Shown: in pieces, positions 54,110 through 62,263 of the stretch
How the letters are laid out: every line of letters begins with the position of its first letter
How positions within the stretch are numbered: the stretch's first letter is position 1
Assembly (NCBI GenBank): GCA_031963045.1
Contig: JASSUK010000025.1
Span: 162,584 to 226,583, forward strand
Origin: JASSUD01 sp031963045
GTDB taxonomy: Bacteria; Pseudomonadota; Gammaproteobacteria; Burkholderiales; Burkholderiaceae
Reading direction: 5' to 3'
DNA length: 64,000 nucleotides
Notes under the pieces: generated by a model
What the model saw: the letters and a program-made list of their open reading frames with translations, nothing else
What the model was told of the DNA's origin: nothing
The model's database searches: none
Made by a program: the position numbers and the translations under genes

Positions 54110-55654
54110 CTATGCTCTGTTAATTAGAGCATCCACCAGCTTTTCATTTTGTTTTTGCAATCCTTCTTTTTCTGCTTTAGTTTCTTCTAGTTCTTTGCGC
54201 AGCCTTGCAATCTCAGCATCTTTTTCGGCTATTAATTCAGGGCTAGACGACTCGGCACGTTGATTAGCCAGTTCCTGTCTAATAACATTGCTGAGTTCGC
54301 TGGTGATAGCGGCGGCGCCCTCTTTAAAATCTTTCCGAACCGTATCGGTAATATCCTCTGCAGTGACTTTCAATGCTTGGCCGGTGGCAACGGCTAAACT
54401 TTTCATTGCTGTGTCGGTATTATTATTAATAGTTTTTGCCACTTCCATATCTAATTCCCCTTCCTTTGAGGAAGCCAAAATCGGTCCCGAAATTTCTATT
54501 AATGCTTTTCTAACAGCATTCCTGTTCTCCAGTTCCAGCTCTTGAGCTAGCTTGCGCAGATCATAACAAACGTATTTGATCGCACCGACTGCAAGAGGCA
54601 GGAATGGAATAAAGCCTAGGAATCTATCGAAGCCATTCAGAATAGTCAAGCAGGTTTTTTGGAAAAGGCTGTCCTCCGGTTTGGAAATTTCCTCAATACC
54701 TTGCGCCATGACCTTCAAGTCTTCCCAGGCTTGCTTAAAAGTCTTTTCCTCGGCAGGTGCTATAGCAACACCCTTGCCCTTCTGGGAAGAGAGCTCTTGA
54801 CGACACTTCAGCGGCTCTTCTTCATCAAGCACCTCTTCTACGGTGGTAGCGCGTGACCTTAAAGAAGGCGCTTCATGGCTTACCAACTCATATTCAATAT
54901 CCTCATCGTCTGAAGATATCTCAGATAGGGTAGCGTGCGTTGGATGAGCTCGTTGAGTTTTTTGCGCCTCAGTGAACTCCATTGAGGGTTGTTGCGAAGG
55001 TTGCCTTAATCTCGGTGCATCTACACCCGCGCCTAAACTAAGGACTGCACCGAAAACAGTGTCAGGGGCAGCATGCACAGCTCGGAGCGCTTGCTGGTAG
55101 TCCTTGATAAGATGAAGATCATTTTTGCGATCCTCTACGCAAAGCCCCTTTTTATTGTGCACATGCTCTAGCAGAAGGTGATCCACCTTCCCTGCAGCCT
55201 CTTTCATCAAAGAGCGCTTATCAGTCCTCTTGACAGCTTCTAGCGCTGTTGAAGACGCTGCAGCTATTTCATTCGCTTGCTGTGATTCATCTTGCGCTTC
55301 TGCGACAGCGCTCTCTGGCACTTCATGACAAACAAAAGGTAGGGTTTTGATTCCCTGAATGAATCGGCTAAGCAGAAGAGAGTCTGGTGTTTGCCCGGTC
55401 CAACTAAACCATAATCCCCACCAAGCAATTTTGGGTAGCAGACTTGGATCCGCGTTATCTTCTACGCACTGCTCCTCCACGACAGACTGCATAAAAGGAT
55501 CGGTACGTCCCTTTCGAGGCGTGCCTAAAAGATCAAACAGCCTCTTGGGAGAACAATGCTGATCTTTACAAGTTGGAGCACGTGCATGCGGCCAACCGCA
55601 GGCACTAGAAATACCTACGCCCAGTGGTACAGCGAAGGGTGTGGAAACACTCAT
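54110..55654 (-). CDS. Cargo protein with membrane segment and C-terminal coiled coil
   Basis: This 514-residue protein has no family I recognise. The N-terminus is Cys/Pro-rich, with AWWGLWFSWTGQTPDSLLL near 80. A charged middle includes an acidic Ser-Asp patch (SEISSDDEDIEYELVSHE) and EEVLDEEEPL. One hydrophobic segment (FIPFLPLAVGAIKYVCY, about 348-364) precedes a helical region with amphipathic repeats and a coiled coil at the end (about 459-505: ELIAEKDAEIARLRKELEE). The layout resembles membrane-associated effectors or inclusion-type proteins. It is part of the cargo island, convergent with the ankyrin pair. Confidence 0.65.
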   Translation of the reverse strand: MSVSTPFAVPLGVGISSACGWPHARAPTCKDQHCSPKRLFDLLGTPRKGRTDPFMQSVVEEQCVEDNADPSLLPKIAWWGLWFSWTGQTPDSLLLSRFIQGIKTLPFVCHEVPESAVAEAQDESQQANEIAAASSTALEAVKRTDKRSLMKEAAGKVDHLLLEHVHNKKGLCVEDRKNDLHLIKDYQQALRAVHAAPDTVFGAVLSLGAGVDAPRLRQPSQQPSMEFTEAQKTQRAHPTHATLSEISSDDEDIEYELVSHEAPSLRSRATTVEEVLDEEEPLKCRQELSSQKGKGVAIAPAEEKTFKQAWEDLKVMAQGIEEISKPEDSLFQKTCLTILNGFDRFLGFIPFLPLAVGAIKYVCYDLRKLAQELELENRNAVRKALIEISGPILASSKEGELDMEVAKTINNNTDTAMKSLAVATGQALKVTAEDITDTVRKDFKEGAAAITSELSNVIRQELANQRAESSSPELIAEKDAEIARLRKELEETKAEKEGLQKQNEKLVDALINRA

Positions 55655-55871
55655 AACTGCCCCCTATCCTATGAACCACCTCTTTGTAATATAAGATTAC
55701 TCACAGGGCTATACGATAATTACCTTAAAATAAGAAAAATCTGCTTTACTTAAAAAGGATAAGTTACTAGAAATAATGGAACCTATATTTTTTATATAAA
55801 ATCTATTATTCATTGAGTAATTTTTTCAATTTATTTATTTTTTAATAAAAATATTTCCAATACTTACAATG

Positions 55872-55898
55872 AAAAACCCTGCCAAAACAACGACAGGG
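55872..55898 (-). terminator. Weak intrinsic terminator of the 323-aa cargo gene
   Basis: CCCTG (55877-55881) pairs with CAGGG (55894-55898), followed on the minus strand by five T residues. It lies 37 bp after the stop at 55935. The rest of the 55655-55934 gap is AT-rich and shows no gene. Confidence 0.5.
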
Positions 55899-55934
55899 CA
55901 ATAATTAAGATGATAAAAAATCGTGTGAAATGAC

Positions 55935-56906
55935 TTATGCAGGATCACTCGCGTTTTTATTATCCGTGGGATCAGGAATATTAGATTTCTTTAAAAGTAG
56001 CGCAATGCTTTTTTCCAGCCCTGCTAACCTTCCTTCAATAGCCGCTATCTGATCTCTTGCCTGAAAGGCATTATCAATAACAGACTGGTGCGTCTTTCTC
56101 ATCAAATCTGTTTGCACTCTACCTTGAAAAGTATTATCAATATCATGTACGTTCATAAAAATCTCCACAAGCGTATTCCGGATTTCCATCAGTTTTCTGA
56201 TATCTTCCGTTTTAGCTTCTCTCATAAAATTTTGGTAGTTTTCTTTAATCTTTAGCGCAATACTTATCAATGCACCAATGACGGGAATGGCTTTAGCGGT
56301 ATCTGCCGATAAAAGGCCTGATTGCGTGATCAACCCCCAGCCCATCAGAACGATCGGGACTAGATACTCTTTGATTTTCTCAAAGCACCAGTTGGTAGGT
56401 TCTGTTCGAATGGGTGTTTGGGGTGTAGGAGAAGCAAAAGAGGACACCGCAGGCTCAAAGGTTTGTAAATCTTTGAGTGCATGTTTCAGCACATTGAGAT
56501 TTACAGGCCCATCTTTCTCGCATAGGGCCCTTGTTGCGGTGTATACCGCCTGAACCTTGGTAAAACCGGTATCGATGGCTTCTCTAATCCGCGCTTTCTC
56601 TTCTTTGAGAAGATGTTGTTTAAACCAACTCGCCTCAAGATTTCTCCGTAAAGCGTCTAAATTAGCCTTAGAGGTCTCACACGTCTTCAGCAAGGTTCCC
56701 CATGTTTCCTCGAGTTTAGGAGGCATGGAATGCTCAGTCGCATTAAGAGAAGGAATTTTTAGATTTTTTACAGAAGGAGCAGTTAACGTCTCGTAAGGAG
56801 GTGGTAGAGACGCAGATACTTCTTCCAGTAAACTACCCCTAAGATGCAACGTACCGACAAAATGCGGATCATCCTGTGGATGAACCAAAGCAGGTATGGT
56901 CGACAT
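55935..56906 (-). CDS. Cargo protein with PPPY motif and membrane segments
   Basis: This 323-residue protein has no recognised family. A Pro-rich N-terminus contains SLPPPYETL (PPPY at 35-38), matching the PPxY motif bound by WW domains. Helices follow (about 65-150). Two hydrophobic stretches (LVPIVLMGWGLITQSG, about 182-197; AIPVIGALISIALKI, about 206-220) could form a membrane hairpin, and a helical C-terminal part (about 225-305) ends in a coiled coil. An AAGGAGG ribosome site lies 6 bases before ATG 56906. It shares the layout of a central membrane segment plus a coiled coil with the 514-aa neighbour. Confidence 0.65.
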   Translation of the reverse strand: MSTIPALVHPQDDPHFVGTLHLRGSLLEEVSASLPPPYETLTAPSVKNLKIPSLNATEHSMPPKLEETWGTLLKTCETSKANLDALRRNLEASWFKQHLLKEEKARIREAIDTGFTKVQAVYTATRALCEKDGPVNLNVLKHALKDLQTFEPAVSSFASPTPQTPIRTEPTNWCFEKIKEYLVPIVLMGWGLITQSGLLSADTAKAIPVIGALISIALKIKENYQNFMREAKTEDIRKLMEIRNTLVEIFMNVHDIDNTFQGRVQTDLMRKTHQSVIDNAFQARDQIAAIEGRLAGLEKSIALLLKKSNIPDPTDNKNASDPA

Positions 56907-57477
56907 AGCACCCTCCTTAGACTGGAAATGCCAACAGGCAGACGAAAAGCAGGCTATACGGAAGGGTGCTTAGGAAAGCGGAGCGCTTACTAGCTTCAAT
57001 GTAGGGAGGGTGAAGAAAGGAGGAAAATTTTGGGGGGGATGGATATGAGTGTAGGTGAAACATGGCACTACTCCTAGAGTCTGGCTTTATCACTGCCACT
57101 TTTCCCCTTCGAGAGAAAGGTGGCAGACCGGATAGGGTCGAAGGACCGATACTCTAGGAATCGGCAACCTTTAAGGATAAACCCCAAAGATTCCCTAAAC
57201 GGTCCGCCATAGACAATACCGCCCTAGAGTGCAAAGTTCGCTAGGCCCTTCGAGACCTAGGCTGCTTTTTTTGCAGCGAACTAATTATTGCAAACTTTTA
57301 AGACCTTGTCATATTCTTATTACAGAATAATGCGCATACCTGACCATCTTAAAAGCCAGTTTCCCCCTTTGGCTGACCACCCATGAGATTGCTACAGAAC
57401 CCTAAAAAGATTCCCCTCACAACCTACTAAAACTCCAATAGTTCACTCTGTTTTTCCCATCAGTCCGCCTGCTCTTC
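56907..57477. other. Gene-free gap holding the structured RNA candidate
   Basis: No credible protein gene was found. The left part (56907-57060) is the leader of the 323-aa gene and is purine-rich on the plus strand. A 60-codon minus-strand frame here starts at a GTG inside hairpin 1 of the RNA and lacks a ribosome site. The right part (57283-57477) lies between the RNA and the gpS stop and shows nothing specific. Confidence 0.6.
57073..57282 (+). ncRNA. Candidate structured RNA in the prophage cargo island
   Basis: This gene-free stretch is dense in pairing. Hairpin 1: 57093-57104 with 57115-57126 (12 bp, one U-G pair). Hairpin 2: CTAGG 57241-57245 with CCTAG 57256-57260. Both enclose the same 10-nt loop CCCTTCGAGA. 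Segment 57138-57144 (TCGAAGG) is complementary to both loops. GGACCG (57143-57148) pairs with CGGTCC (57200-57205), and TAGGAATC (57155-57162) with GATTCCCTA (57189-57197). CCTAGAGT occurs at 57073 and 57223, and both copies complement ACTCTAGG (57151-57158). The 3' end is a closed three-way junction: AGTTC/GAACT around hairpin 2 and GCTGC-T7-GCAGC. U-G pairs in hairpin 1 and its extension favour the plus strand. No known RNA family was recognised; a DNA cruciform or origin is an alternative. Confidence 0.6.
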
Positions 57478-57957
57478 TCAGTTTATTAAACTCGTCACGA
57501 TACGATCCCGTATCAACCCTCGCTCTTCTTCAGTGAGCCCTAAAAGCTGCCGGACTGGATAAGGATATTGCACTCCCCCTATGGCAACCCGATCTACCTG
57601 TCCAAACTGATGAACCTGTGCAATACGTGCTGCAGCCCCTCTAAAACCTATTTCAAAGCCTCGTGCATCACTAGCAACCTTCAACCACCGTGTGCGGCGT
57701 AATTTAATAAACATCGCGCGCTGTGCAACTTTGCCGCTTGTGGATCGCACACGCTGTCCCTTACGATCTAGCCTTATCCGAGGTTTGCGAGGAATAAACG
57801 CACTTCCATCGGGATTCATTTGCTCTGCAATACGCTGCTGTTGGCTACGTCGGATGAGATAAGCGATTTCTCGTATCAAACGCCGCCGTGCTATGGGTTG
57901 CAATCGATTTATAAAAACCTGCGCCCAACGTTCTAGGATCTGCAAATCGTTGTTCAT
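57478..57957 (-). CDS. Tail completion protein S (P2 gpS-like)
   Basis: This 159-residue protein is needed for stable head-tail joining. It contains LQILERWAQVFINRLQPIARRRLIREIAY, RRSQQQRIAEQMNPDGSAFIPRKPR and RMFIKLRR-like sequence, typical of the phage virion morphogenesis (gpS) family. Its ATG overlaps the gpR stop. In P2, V follows S with only the small ORF30 between; here the cargo island fills that junction. Confidence 0.9.
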   Translation of the reverse strand: MNNDLQILERWAQVFINRLQPIARRRLIREIAYLIRRSQQQRIAEQMNPDGSAFIPRKPRIRLDRKGQRVRSTSGKVAQRAMFIKLRRTRWLKVASDARGFEIGFRGAAARIAQVHQFGQVDRVAIGGVQYPYPVRQLLGLTEEERGLIRDRIVTSLIN

Positions 57958-58364
57958 AGGTTTTCCCAGGTTGGCACGGATTCATCCACATGCGCTATGT
58001 GATCCGTACCATCGGATTGTCGTGTCACTACTACCGACTCGGTTAATGGCAGCGTAAAGAGCACATCACACGTTGTATGATTTAAATGATCTGCTTCAAA
58101 ACGCACCCCAGGTTGAGAGTGCGCCAAGATATCCGGCTGATTCCGTTTGATCCAGGCCAAGAGGGTAACGATCAGGGGATCAACCGAGCCCGCATAATCG
58201 GTGAGCACGATGCTTAAGGTATAGCGATATTCAAATGACAATGAAGACGCATTTGTCGCCGCAATATGGCCTTCGTCGATATAAACTAATAATTGATCTG
58301 GCTGCCCTCGTAAGCTGGGAACTACCTCCATCAGTGCTTTTCGTACACTATCGGGCTTTTTCAT
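57954..58364 (-). CDS. Tail completion protein R (P2 gpR-like)
   Basis: The 136-residue product starts MKKPDSVRKALMEVVPSLRG and contains LSFEYRYTLSIVLTDYAG and LLAWIKRNQPDILAHS, matching gpR. The start overlaps the lysC-like gene, and the stop overlaps gpS (ATGA). Confidence 0.9.
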   Translation of the reverse strand: MKKPDSVRKALMEVVPSLRGQPDQLLVYIDEGHIAATNASSLSFEYRYTLSIVLTDYAGSVDPLIVTLLAWIKRNQPDILAHSQPGVRFEADHLNHTTCDVLFTLPLTESVVVTRQSDGTDHIAHVDESVPTWENL

Positions 58365-58623
58365 CTACAGACTCCGTCTGTTGGCAGGCGATCACCATAT
58401 CGACTTGTGCTGCACATTCCGCCCAAGCGGCCTCTGCGGTTTCTAACGCAAGATGCAATGCACCGTTCGTCTGTGGTGCGCTAGCGGGAAGGAGGCAATG
58501 ATGCACACGCGGGCAACTGCGGGAAATAATCAGCGGCGCGGATATAGGGGCCATGGGTGCGCAAGCGCACAATGTCCATAGGCAAAGGAGTAGTAGCCCA
58601 TGCTTGTAAAATATCGGTTTCAT
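58348..58623 (-). CDS. lysC: Rz1-like outer-membrane spanin lipoprotein (LysC)
   Basis: The product has 91 residues from ATG 58623, which has an AGGAGA ribosome site. The signal sequence ends in a lipobox TLCAC, so the mature protein should be a lipid-anchored o-spanin that fuses inner and outer membranes at lysis with the LysB partner. The gene begins inside lysB in another frame, the usual nested arrangement. Its 3' end overlaps gpR by 17 bp. Confidence 0.78.
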   Translation of the reverse strand: MKPIFYKHGLLLLCLWTLCACAPMAPISAPLIISRSCPRVHHCLLPASAPQTNGALHLALETAEAAWAECAAQVDMVIACQQTESVDEKAR

Positions 58624-58897
58624 AGGCTCTCCTGATATTTTCTTCACGCTCATGGTAGGTGGTACGAATTGCTTCTTGCGTGCTTTGCAAGCGTTGTATC
58701 GCTTTATTTTGCTGTTGCGCTGTATCTTGCAAAGTATGAATCACCTCCTCACGGGCGCTATTGCTTTGCTGCGCAGTACGCGCGTCTGCACGGGCAACGG
58801 CTAAATCCGCGCGCAACGTATGCAGTTGATACTGGCTTACCGCTGCGAACCCTAAAGTCAGCACCAGACCATAGATCCATGGCATGTTTAGTCCCAT
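58481..58897 (-). CDS. lysB: Rz-like inner-membrane spanin (LysB)
   Basis: The 138-residue product has one N-terminal membrane helix (WIYGLVLTLGFAAVSQYQL) and a long periplasmic coiled coil (about 25-95), followed by a short domain with DILQAWATTPLPMDIVRLR, which is typical of P2 LysB-type i-spanins. The start may be ATG 58885. lysC is nested in the 3' half. The spanins keep their P2 position after X, although holin and endolysin have moved. Confidence 0.85.
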   Translation of the reverse strand: MGLNMPWIYGLVLTLGFAAVSQYQLHTLRADLAVARADARTAQQSNSAREEVIHTLQDTAQQQNKAIQRLQSTQEAIRTTYHEREENIRRAYETDILQAWATTPLPMDIVRLRTHGPYIRAADYFPQLPACASLPPSR

Positions 58898-59094
58898 AAT
58901 TGCAAAAGAGGCTGCTGTAGAGAATCAGAAACACTATCCGGCAACAGAATCTCTGTCCCCTGCGGTAAAAAAGGCCCTTGTTCCGCGAGTCCTGGATGCG
59001 CCTCTAATACTGCTTCTACGATCCCCGCTGTACGCTTCAGATGCCGCCAACAGAGGCGATCTACCGTATCGTGCTGCTGCGTGGTCACGTGCAT
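58888..59094 (-). CDS. Tail protein X (P2 gpX-like)
   Basis: The product has 68 residues from ATG 59094, which shares one base with the gpL stop (TGATG). HVTTQQHDTVDRLCWRHLKR and LLPDSV-type LysM-like sequence match gpX, whose P2 version has about 67 residues. It overlaps lysB by 10 bp. Confidence 0.9.
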   Translation of the reverse strand: MHVTTQQHDTVDRLCWRHLKRTAGIVEAVLEAHPGLAEQGPFLPQGTEILLPDSVSDSLQQPLLQLWD

Positions 59095-59570
59095 CAAATC
59101 AACTCCGCAGTGATAGCGGTTTTTTGTAAAAGCGCCCGTAGGGCACACCGTGCTAAACGCCGCTCTTCCTCTATTCGGCTTTCTAATCCTTCGGCATGCT
59201 CACACCCCTTATGCGTGCTCGCAAAATCCCGATACTGCGATTGCAACTCCGCTACGCTTACATGCGAGACCGCACGCACGTAGTACCAAACCAAAATGCT
59301 CTGTCCGTCTATAGTCGGTGAAGGAATATGGGCTAGCGAGGTAAAGCCTGCTTCCTGCTGGGTTTGCTGCCATGCGTGTAATTCTTGATTGACCTGTATC
59401 ACTGCGCCTTGCACGGCAGTTTTAAGCCGTATTGGAGTAATTGTTCCATCCAATCGCATCACTGCCCGCATCTGCACAAGATCAATATTGGGGAACCAGC
59501 CATCACTGATAACCGTATCTTCGGTGGGAGCGGGGTTTTCACATAACGGTTCGGTGGCGATAAAATCCAT
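59094..59570 (-). CDS. Head completion protein L (P2 gpL-like)
   Basis: The product has 158 residues from ATG 59570, six bases after AGAGG. The frame is open to 59717, but that part overlaps gpM and does not look conserved. DGWFPNIDLVQMRAVMRLDGTITPIRLKTA and SRIEEERRLARCALRAL fit the gpL/head-completion family. It is located between M and X as in P2. Confidence 0.88.
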   Translation of the reverse strand: MDFIATEPLCENPAPTEDTVISDGWFPNIDLVQMRAVMRLDGTITPIRLKTAVQGAVIQVNQELHAWQQTQQEAGFTSLAHIPSPTIDGQSILVWYYVRAVSHVSVAELQSQYRDFASTHKGCEHAEGLESRIEEERRLARCALRALLQKTAITAELI

Positions 59571-59625
59571 AGCCATCCTCTTTAAAGGAACGGTGAGCGA
59601 GCTTCCAGTAAACCTGTACAACCGA

Positions 59626-60279
59626 TTACTTTTCACTCGCGCCGTTCTGCCGTGGGGCTTGGGCCATCTGCTCGCGTTCGAGCCGATCGATCTCTTTTTT
59701 GACACCGCAGCGAGCATGTAAGCCGAATGCGCGGTGTAAATGGGTTAAAGCCGCCGCTGGATCTATAGACTGTAGAGAAAACCCTATTGCTTTATGCAGC
59801 TTGGCGCGCACGGGATCAGGCATATCTCGATGCGCTACGAGCTCTAACAACATCATTAGCTCGTCGATGGACACCGTTTTCCTTGCTAATGCAGCTTCTG
59901 CAAGCTCTTCGGTGATCAGCGTGGCAAGCGTGCGCGCATAGTGCAAGGGCAATATCAAATCATGGATTAATGCATAGGCGGCAATGTTGAGTGCTGAGCT
60001 ATATACGCCTGTGTCTATGTACCAAATCATGACCGTCACGAGGACGTCATCTTGCCTGCCAGACTGCCCCTCTAACACGCCCGCAACATAGTCCTCATAA
60101 TCCGGCAAGATCTCTTTTTTTACCGCCAACTTACGCTCTAGAGATTGAATCGCTTTCAAACGTTGTTGATCGGTCGCCAGTTTGGCTGCCATCAATGATT
60201 CATGGCGAGAAGGCAGGATGGCATGATGAATATCGCGTGCGCTGACGCGCTCTATATGCCTTTGCGCGGGGCTTTTCAT
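59626..60279 (-). CDS. Terminase endonuclease (small) subunit, P2 gpM-like
   Basis: This 217-residue protein cuts at cos and works with gpP. SPAQRHIERVSARDIHHAI at the start, DDVLVTVMIWYIDTGVYSSAL, and AAYALIHDLILP are gpM hallmarks. The start ATG overlaps the gpN stop. It is slightly shorter than P2 gpM (about 247). Confidence 0.92.
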   Translation of the reverse strand: MKSPAQRHIERVSARDIHHAILPSRHESLMAAKLATDQQRLKAIQSLERKLAVKKEILPDYEDYVAGVLEGQSGRQDDVLVTVMIWYIDTGVYSSALNIAAYALIHDLILPLHYARTLATLITEELAEAALARKTVSIDELMMLLELVAHRDMPDPVRAKLHKAIGFSLQSIDPAAALTHLHRAFGLHARCGVKKEIDRLEREQMAQAPRQNGASEK

Positions 60280-61319
60280 GTCGCATCTTCAGAAGGTGGA
60301 TGGCCTTTGTGTTCTTTCGTAAAGGCAATATTCTCTACGACACAGCCCGCCCCAAAGTCCTCTACGACATAGGCGTAATTGCTCGATTCACGGTTTTCAA
60401 TACGATCAAATTCGGCGTTATCGACAATCCGACGGCGACGGGCGCTGATTTGGTAGTACAAAGACAGATTTTTAAGCCGCGTCACCATCAACGCATTCGG
60501 CGGAAAAAACGGCACACTCATCGCCGGTAAATGTCCAATACGCCGCTGACTCAAAATGACATCAGCGGCCAGCAGATCATGCGGACGGTGATTGGTATTG
60601 ATGATGGGGAAATACTTGTCTTGCAACAGCTTACGACCGCAGATCACGACCAGCCGCGTATCTTCTTGATGCCAAGGATCGAGTAAATTATTGACGGCAT
60701 CAAAAACTAAGGCATCCAAATTCGCGTAATCACCCTTTGGCCCAATCAAGATCTGATCCGATGCATTGCCCGAGCTTAATACCCGCTCAGGCGCTTGTTT
60801 GCGGTAATGCTGTAACCAGCCCGTATTCACATCTTGTAAAAGAGGATGCTTATCTTTATCGGATGTGCGTGTATGCTCGATGCCATTAAAGCCAATCATG
60901 ATGCAATCGAGCGCTTCCTGCTGCACGATGGCATCTCGAATCAACGATTGAAAGTGATCAAACTTAGCCCACGCATCAAGCTTGGAATAGGTCAGATGCG
61001 TATCAAAATTGGTTTGCTCGGCTCGGTATCGATGATTTTCCAGCGTAGAAAGATCTTGGGTTTTGCGCCCTTGCACGCGGGTGTCCGTGGTGCTGGCAAT
61101 CGGGCGGCCGATACCCAATCCCAGCTTTTCTCCTTCTTGCTCGCGCACGCCAACGACATTAATTTGCGATAAAAAAGTGCTGGACTCTTGCAGCTTCTTT
61201 TCCAGCGTTTGTTGCACAGAAGGCAGTACATCAAACTTTTGGGTAGCGTCTTCTATGTGATTCAGCGCCGCTACTTGGGCCATATAGCCCACTATCTTGT
61301 TTCTGGTGCATTCACGCAT
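60276..61319 (-). CDS. Major capsid protein (P2 gpN-like)
   Basis: The 347-residue product starts MRECTRNKIVGYMAQVAALN. FLSQINVVGVREQEGEKLGLG, IASTTDTRVQGRKTQDLS and the A-domain GDYANLDALVFDAVNNLLDPWH are typical of P2-family capsids with HK97 fold. Length is close to gpN (about 357). It lies between O and M. Confidence 0.94.
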   Translation of the reverse strand: MRECTRNKIVGYMAQVAALNHIEDATQKFDVLPSVQQTLEKKLQESSTFLSQINVVGVREQEGEKLGLGIGRPIASTTDTRVQGRKTQDLSTLENHRYRAEQTNFDTHLTYSKLDAWAKFDHFQSLIRDAIVQQEALDCIMIGFNGIEHTRTSDKDKHPLLQDVNTGWLQHYRKQAPERVLSSGNASDQILIGPKGDYANLDALVFDAVNNLLDPWHQEDTRLVVICGRKLLQDKYFPIINTNHRPHDLLAADVILSQRRIGHLPAMSVPFFPPNALMVTRLKNLSLYYQISARRRRIVDNAEFDRIENRESSNYAYVVEDFGAGCVVENIAFTKEHKGHPPSEDAT

Positions 61320-61340
61320 ACTGTCTCTTCCCCTAGGTCG

Positions 61341-62126
61341 TTAGCAATCCGTTAAATGAGCCGAATAGGTCCCTGTCGCTAAGGGGCGTTGAGATATATT
61401 TTCTGGGGCTTGAGAGAGTGTGTGTTTCAGTGCTTCAAACTCTTCTTGTAATGCCTGCTGTTGAGCGCTTTGCGTTTGTGCATGGGCTGCAAGTGTTTCC
61501 ACCGCACGGGCCATATCTTCAAACTCTTTTTTCTGCACGAAGGTCGTAGAAGCCGTAGAAAATCCCAGCATGTTTTTGACCTTATTCAATACGGAGGGGA
61601 TTTCTTTAGAAGGCGCTTCTTCCAGAGAAAAATGGGCCACACGCGAAGCATCTGTGGCGTCTAGCTCCATCTCTACAGGCTCAGAGACAATAGAATGCAT
61701 TTGGGTATCCCTTGATACGGTAAAAAAGAGAGGTTCAGTGCCTAAACTGGCAGGGCTATCGGTAATGCCAAGTCCCACTAAATATGCTGACTTGGTATTG
61801 GCAAAATTTGGATCGACTTCAATGCTCGCGTATACCTTTTGGCGCGCTTTGATCAGTTCGATCATCTCTGGTAAGGGTTGAATTTGCGCATAGAGTGCTG
61901 TCTTGCCATCCGGTTCTTCTTGAGCTTTAAGGGCGGTGACATCGCCATACGCTTTGAAAGGACCATCAGGGATCACACCGCGCTTATGCTCGATAAATAC
62001 CCGCGCGCCATAGCGTTTGGGATCATAGTTCGCGGCCATTTGTTCTAACCATTCACGCTTAATCTGGCGTTTATCCGCCGTAGTCCCTTCTTGCGCAACC
62101 CGAAAAAAAGCAGCAGAAGCGGTCAT
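61341..62126 (-). CDS. Capsid scaffolding protein/protease (P2 gpO-like)
   Basis: The product has 261 residues from ATG 62126. The N-terminal protease domain has FFRVAQEGTTADKRQIKREWL, YGARVFIEHKRGVIPDGPFKAYGDV (likely catalytic His) and LGITDSPASLGTEPLFF (Ser). The C-terminal scaffold part is helical, ending at about residue 250. It processes the capsid and itself in P2. It is divergent from P across a 137-bp spacer. Confidence 0.93.
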   Translation of the reverse strand: MTASAAFFRVAQEGTTADKRQIKREWLEQMAANYDPKRYGARVFIEHKRGVIPDGPFKAYGDVTALKAQEEPDGKTALYAQIQPLPEMIELIKARQKVYASIEVDPNFANTKSAYLVGLGITDSPASLGTEPLFFTVSRDTQMHSIVSEPVEMELDATDASRVAHFSLEEAPSKEIPSVLNKVKNMLGFSTASTTFVQKKEFEDMARAVETLAAHAQTQSAQQQALQEEFEALKHTLSQAPENISQRPLATGTYSAHLTDC

Positions 62127-62263
62127 GCACTGGCTCCCTAAAAAATCCAAGATAGTGCATCGTCCACCCTCAAAACCATGGTTTCAACAGGATTTACTCC
62201 ACAAAACCTTTTTCTACATCAAAAAGGGCATGCAAAGGATCGCTGCGCTTGTAAGTTAAGCGT

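Noticed and set aside
56917..57099. 60-codon minus-strand frame upstream of the 323-aa cargo gene
   Set aside because: It starts at a GTG inside hairpin 1 of the structured RNA, has no ribosome site and overlaps the leader of the next gene.
57073..57282. Retron or group II intron RNA
   Set aside because: P2-like phages often carry retrons, but no reverse transcriptase gene is near and no intron domain V-like hairpin was recognised.
62173..62184. AAACCATGGTTT palindrome and a CCTTTTT/AAAAAGG hairpin between O and P
   Set aside because: Short AT-rich symmetry in a divergent promoter region; no TGT-N12-ACA activator site could be matched to it.
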